From positions 18,477 to 82,476 of the forward strand of contig REEN01000057.1 in assembly GCA_007695015.1 (NCBI GenBank): a stretch of 64,000 nucleotides of DNA, in the 5' to 3' direction. The notes under the pieces are model-generated. The model had not been told where the DNA came from. It saw only the letters and a list, made by a program, of their open reading frames with translations, and made no database searches. Position numbers and translations under genes: made by a program. The stretch is from Marinilabiliales bacterium (GTDB taxonomy: Bacteria > Bacteroidota > Bacteroidia > Bacteroidales > PUMT01). Shown here piece after piece: positions 60,069 to 64,000 of this stretch. Every line of letters starts with the position of its first letter. The stretch's first letter is position 1.

Positions 60069-61931
60069 ATGGCAGATGTGATACGGTTGCTACCCGATTC
60101 AGTAGCCAACCAGATAGCCGCGGGCGAAGTGATACAGAGGCCCGCCTCGGTGGTAAAAGAGCTGATGGAAAATTCGGTCGATTCCGGTGCCACAAATATC
60201 AGTGTGCTGGTAAGGGAAGCGGGCAAGAACCTGGTGCAGGTGATCGATAACGGCTGCGGGATGAGCGAGACGGATGCGAGGCTTTCAGCCGAAAGGCATG
60301 CCACATCAAAAATAAGGGAAGCGGCTGACCTGTTTGCCATCAGAACGATGGGGTTCAGGGGAGAAGCGCTGGCCTCTGTTGCTGCGGTGGCCGAGCTTGA
60401 GATACAGACCCGCAGACCCGGCGATGATGTCGGTATCCTCGTTGAGATAAGAGGGTCGGAATTTGTCAGGCAGGAGCCGTCAGCCTGCCAGGCAGGCTCC
60501 AGGTTTACTGTCAGGAACCTGTTTTACAATGTTCCCGCACGCAGGAAGTTCCTCAAGACCAATACAACCGAGTTTAAGCATATAATTACTGAATTTCAGC
60601 GCATAGCGCTGGCAAATCCGCAAATCGGGTTTTCCCTGAACAATGAGGGCACAGAAATACTGAACCTTCCTGCCGCAGGATACCGCCAACGTATTATCCA
60701 CACATTCGGGAAGAACATTAACCAGCACCTTGTTGAGCTTAAAACCGAGACCAGCGTTGTTAATGTCAGGGGGTATATCGCCAAGCCGGGATATGCCAAA
60801 AAATCGCCCGGAGAGCAATTTTTCTTTATAAACAGCCGCTTTATGAGGCATCCCTGGATGCACAAGGCTGTGACCAGGGCCTTCGAAAAGCTTATTCCCG
60901 CCGATGCTATCCCCTCCTACTTTATATGGTTCGAAGCAGACCCGGCATCGGTTGATGTCAATATCCATCCCACAAAAACAGAGATAAAGTTTGAAGACGA
61001 AAAGGCGGTATGGCAGATCCTTATGGCATCGGTAAGGGAAGCACTGGGTAAATATAACCTGGTGCCTTCGATAGATTTCAATACAGAGGGCAGAATAGAC
61101 ATTCCGGCTGGCAAGCCCCCTGCCGGGACAACTCCGCCGGAGATCACTATTGACCCGGATTACAACCCCTTTGACCGGGGTTCATCAGGAACATCCCGGC
61201 ATGGTTATGAGGGCCCGCTCAAAAGCAGGGTCCATAACTGGGAGGAACTGTACAGGGGGTTTGAAGAGGGGAAGACTGAACATGGTCAGGGAAGCATCAC
61301 CATAAGCGGAGGGCAGTCCCCCGGCACCGTTGATCACAGGCAGGATGAAGATCCCGGGAGCGGCTTACCTTTACTGCTTCAGTTGAAAGGAAGGTATATA
61401 CTATCGCCTGTAAAGTCAGGCCTCATGATAATCGACCAGAAAAGAGCGCATGAGAGGATCCTCTATGAGAAATTCATGAAGACCAAAAAATCGGGCTCGG
61501 TCGTTGCCCAGCAACAGCTTTACCCGGTAACAATGGAACTAAATGCAACGGAATACCAGCTGCTGAAAAAACTGGCCCCTGAACTGGCCGGTTTTGGTTT
61601 TGATATCAGGGATTTCGGGCGAAACACCATAGTTATTTCCGGATGCCCGGTTGATACCGGCGGCACTGATCCGGCCGCCATGATAGGCGACCTGCTAGCA
61701 GAAGCAGCCTCATCGGGAGATTCAATCAGCCAGAACAAAAATGAAAGGATCGCCTTCAACCTGGCAAGATCATCTGCCGTTAATTATGGAAGGCACCTGA
61801 CCAGGGAGGAGATGCAGGAGATTGTAGACAAGCTGTTTGCTTGTGAGACGCCGAACTATTCACCTGATGGGAAGCCGGTTGTGACTATTGTTGACCATGA
61901 CGAAATCGACAAAAAGTTTCGCCGGCCATAA
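60069..61931 (+). CDS. mutL: DNA mismatch repair protein MutL
   Basis: A 620-residue protein. The GHKL ATPase domain covers residues 1-330: IAAGEVIQRPASVVKELMEN, DNGCGM, ATSKI and GFRGEALASVAAV are all present. The C-terminal dimerisation/endonuclease domain (about 430-620) has a variant of the DQHA(X)2E(X)4E motif: DQKRAHERILYE, with both glutamates kept but His to Lys and Ala to Arg. The zinc-binding CPHGRP block reads CETPNYSPDGKP. MutL couples mismatch recognition by MutS to strand excision. Nicking activity is uncertain from these changes. Confidence 0.97.
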   Translation: MADVIRLLPDSVANQIAAGEVIQRPASVVKELMENSVDSGATNISVLVREAGKNLVQVIDNGCGMSETDARLSAERHATSKIREAADLFAIRTMGFRGEALASVAAVAELEIQTRRPGDDVGILVEIRGSEFVRQEPSACQAGSRFTVRNLFYNVPARRKFLKTNTTEFKHIITEFQRIALANPQIGFSLNNEGTEILNLPAAGYRQRIIHTFGKNINQHLVELKTETSVVNVRGYIAKPGYAKKSPGEQFFFINSRFMRHPWMHKAVTRAFEKLIPADAIPSYFIWFEADPASVDVNIHPTKTEIKFEDEKAVWQILMASVREALGKYNLVPSIDFNTEGRIDIPAGKPPAGTTPPEITIDPDYNPFDRGSSGTSRHGYEGPLKSRVHNWEELYRGFEEGKTEHGQGSITISGGQSPGTVDHRQDEDPGSGLPLLLQLKGRYILSPVKSGLMIIDQKRAHERILYEKFMKTKKSGSVVAQQQLYPVTMELNATEYQLLKKLAPELAGFGFDIRDFGRNTIVISGCPVDTGGTDPAAMIGDLLAEAASSGDSISQNKNERIAFNLARSSAVNYGRHLTREEMQEIVDKLFACETPNYSPDGKPVVTIVDHDEIDKKFRRP

Positions 61932-62088
61932 CAGCCTTAATAACTACCCCTTGCCCGATAAATTAGTATCATATGGGAATAAATTGGATACCATTTATTA
62001 ATTTTACAGGCTGGCAGCGAATAACAGCCGCTGCTGAATATTAAAGAGCCGGGTTGTCTTTTCCGGCCGGCATCAAAATGGAAGAAAC

Positions 62089-62901
62089 ATGATTGCAGGA
62101 AGATACGGTGGGATACCTCTGGTTGTAAAGAACCTACTGATCATAAACATAATTATGCTGCTCGCCGACTTTGTGATGAGCAGCACCTTTGATGTCCAGC
62201 TTACGCGTATCCTGGGGCTCTATTATTTTGAGTCAGAATATTTCCGGCCATACCAGATCATCACCCACATGTTCATGCACGGGGGACTGGCACACTTGTT
62301 CTTCAACATGTTTGCCCTGTGGATGTTCGGAAGGGTGCTTGAAACCGTATGGGGAAGCAAGCGTTTCCTGGTTTACTACCTGGTTACGGGGCTTGGCGCA
62401 GCAATACTGCATACATTTGTAAATTACCTTGAAATATCATCAATGGTGAATGCTGCCAGGGCGTTTATCAACACACCTTCTCCGGACCTGTTCCAGGCGT
62501 TCATAAACGACCATATTACAAGGCCCAACAGGCAGGTGTACGATTTCATAACAAGCTGGTCATACGATCCCAACAACCAGTCCTATATATCACAGGCAGT
62601 TACAATGGTTGAAAACAGCGTAAGGCACAAGATGAATATTCCGACAGTGGGAGCATCCGGAGCCGTTTTCGGTGTCCTTCTCGCTTTCGGAATGCTGTTC
62701 CCCAATACGAAACTGATGCTGCTGTTTCCGCCCATTCCCATAAAGGCGAAATATTTTGTAATAGCTTACGGTTGTATTGAACTGTACCTGGGGTTGACCC
62801 GGCCCGGAAGCAACATTGCCCATTTTGCACACCTCGGGGGCATGATCTTCGGGTTCATACTTATTAAATACTGGCAGAAGAACACCAGGAACTTCTACTA
62901 G
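62089..62901 (+). CDS. Rhomboid-family intramembrane serine protease
   Basis: A 270-residue membrane protein with about six hydrophobic segments. The HMFMHGGLAHLFFNMFALW helix carries the conserved His/Asn. The catalytic GASGAVFG gives Ser190, and AHFAHLGG gives His248. An approximately 75-residue soluble loop (about 120-185) precedes the serine helix, longer than usual. The family cleaves substrates within the membrane. It is 157 bases after mutL and 118 before a second rhomboid gene. Substrates are unknown. Confidence 0.93.
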   Translation: MIAGRYGGIPLVVKNLLIINIIMLLADFVMSSTFDVQLTRILGLYYFESEYFRPYQIITHMFMHGGLAHLFFNMFALWMFGRVLETVWGSKRFLVYYLVTGLGAAILHTFVNYLEISSMVNAARAFINTPSPDLFQAFINDHITRPNRQVYDFITSWSYDPNNQSYISQAVTMVENSVRHKMNIPTVGASGAVFGVLLAFGMLFPNTKLMLLFPPIPIKAKYFVIAYGCIELYLGLTRPGSNIAHFAHLGGMIFGFILIKYWQKNTRNFY

Positions 62902-63019
62902 ACACAGTGTTAGTCCGGACTTACCGGGTTTAAAACAAATTGACAGGCTGTACGTTATACGGTAAGCATAATTGAAGACCCGGGAACAGTTTAGGTGCAT
63001 AACACCCTGACATCAGAAG

Positions 63020-63907
63020 ATGAGCATTATTGATGAGATAAAGACCTCTTTTCAGAAGGGCAGCATGCTGACAAAGCTGATCTACATCAACCTTGCGGTT
63101 TTTGTAGCTGTTAAGCTTGTTCAGGTAGTGCTGTTCCTTTTCAGCACGGGACAGCCGGGAACATTTTTCCTGATAGACTGGCTTGCCGTACCGGCAAATA
63201 TTGAGGGCCTCCTTTCAAGGCCGTGGACTATCTTCACCTATATGTTCCTCCACGAGGGATTCCTGCATATACTTTTCAATATTCTTTGGCTCTTCTGGTT
63301 TGGAAGGATATTCCTGGAATACCTTGACGAGAACAAGCTGCTTGGAGTATATATCCTGGGGGGCCTCGCGGGCGCCGCACTCTATATTTTCGCATTCAAC
63401 GTTTTCCCTGTCTTTGCGCAGGTGTTACCCGTATCCCGTGCCCTCGGTGCATCAGCCGCCGTGCTTGCAGTGGTCATATCAATCTCGGTCTACGTGCCAA
63501 ACTACACCATAAACCTGGTGTTCATAGGGCCGGTCAGGCTCAAGTATATAGCAGCCTTTATGATCGTTCTTGATGTAATAAGCATTGCCGGCAGCAATGC
63601 AGGAGGACATATTGCACACCTGGGAGGCGCTTTGTTCGGCTGGCTCTTCATAAGGCAGTACCGGAAGGGCAAAGATCTCACCAGGGGGATCAACGTCCTG
63701 TTCTTTAAAATAGCATCACTGTTCAAGCCTCCCCGGAAGCTTAAGGTTGAATACAGGAAATCCCGGACCGATTATGATTATCACAGGCAAAAGGCGGAAA
63801 GACAGAAGCGTATAGATGACATACTTGACAAGATCTCCAAATCGGGCTACGACAGCCTGTCAAAAGAAGAGAAGGAGATCCTGTTCAGGGTCAGCAACAA
63901 ATCCTGA
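63020..63907 (+). CDS. Second rhomboid-family protease with soluble C-terminal tail
   Basis: A 295-residue protein: TM segments, YMFLHEGFLHILFNILWLFWFGR, catalytic GASAAVLAV (Ser145) and GGHIAHLGGALFG (His200). An approximately 90-residue charged C-terminal tail (KVEYRKSRTDYDYHRQK...SLSKEEKEILFRVSNKS) resembles the soluble tail region seen on Bacteroidetes rhomboids and may regulate the protease. It is only modestly related to the preceding rhomboid, so the pair arose by an old duplication or recruitment. Likely co-transcribed with it. Confidence 0.92.
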   Translation: MSIIDEIKTSFQKGSMLTKLIYINLAVFVAVKLVQVVLFLFSTGQPGTFFLIDWLAVPANIEGLLSRPWTIFTYMFLHEGFLHILFNILWLFWFGRIFLEYLDENKLLGVYILGGLAGAALYIFAFNVFPVFAQVLPVSRALGASAAVLAVVISISVYVPNYTINLVFIGPVRLKYIAAFMIVLDVISIAGSNAGGHIAHLGGALFGWLFIRQYRKGKDLTRGINVLFFKIASLFKPPRKLKVEYRKSRTDYDYHRQKAERQKRIDDILDKISKSGYDSLSKEEKEILFRVSNKS

Positions 63908-63936
63908 TGACATTTCAATTACCATCATCTTATACA

Positions 63937-64000
63937 GGCCGGGACGCCGGAGGAAAAGCAGGGCGCCTGTCGGTTTTGATCACGGCCGGGACGCCGGAGG
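63937..64000. repeat. Start of a 47-bp-period repeat at the window edge
   Basis: GGCCGGGACGCCGGAGG occurs at 63937-63953 and again at 63984-64000, a period of 47 bases. The unit contains the inverted element CCGGGACGCCGG. The second copy is cut by the window end, so a longer array may continue. No gene overlaps it. Confidence 0.6.

Overview
This 64 kb window looks like chromosomal DNA of a member of the Bacteroidota, probably an environmental Bacteroidales-like organism. Support comes from type IX secretion/gliding genes (porX, porW/sprE, gldH), DUF4369 thioredoxin-like lipoproteins, a NUDIX-type arabinose regulator beside araA/araD, a GT3-type glycogen synthase fused to a phosphorylase, and many upstream sequences fitting the Bacteroidetes -7 consensus TAnnTTTG. 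I saw no rRNA, tRNA, CRISPR array, insertion sequence, integrase or phage gene. No gene-free stretch exceeds about 300 bases.

Layout. 1-2.6 kb: a small surface-polysaccharide group (N-terminal part of a Wzi-like capsule protein, a glycosyltransferase, a Stealth-type sugar-phosphate transferase). 2.6-7.3 kb: a PAP2 phosphatase and a 1162-residue outer-membrane barrel protein of unknown function. 7.3-13.4 kb: minus-strand run porW-porX-tsaE-ald. 13.5-18.9 kb: housekeeping and Fe-S genes (nifU-like, mrp, alkyltransferase-like, trmB, gldH, ricT, holB), diverging from pgk at 19.1 kb. 20.4-23.2 kb: a protein joining a class III cyclase to an HD phosphodiesterase-like domain, divergent from a LuxE-like acyl-protein synthetase whose phosphate-binding loop is interrupted by a repeat-rich insert. 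23.3-26.1 kb: ahcY-ldcA-yraN. 26.3-28.9 kb: araB-ribF. 29-31 kb: a glycogen branching enzyme. 31-36.8 kb: a barrel-less TonB-plug protein divergent from a GH78 rhamnosidase. 36.9-41.6 kb: arabinose operon (SSS transporter, NUDIX regulator, araA, araD) with a perfect palindrome in its leader. 41.8-51.1 kb: four-gene glycogen/alpha-glucan operon. 51.4-54.6 kb: two DUF4369/thioredoxin-like paralogues (the second lacks its active-site cysteines) and lpxH. 54.8-58.8 kb: K+-dependent membrane pyrophosphatase and a ComM-like ATPase. 58.8-64 kb: a FISUMP lipoprotein, a small membrane protein, mutL and two rhomboid proteases.

How the genes work together. Arabinose is taken up by the symporter, isomerised (AraA), phosphorylated (AraB, encoded 9 kb away with ribF) and epimerised (AraD) into the pentose phosphate pathway. 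The glycogen genes (GT3/GT35 fusion, GH57, GT4, debranching enzyme, plus the GH13 branching enzyme) form a near-complete store-and-release set of eukaryotic-like type. PorX and PorW point to an active type IX secretion system. The window is mostly conserved chromosomal background. I do not see a clear new defence or mobile system. The most unusual items are the cyclase/phosphodiesterase-like fusion, the interrupted adenylation loop in the acyl-protein synthetase and the histone-H1-like repeat tail on the GH57 enzyme.
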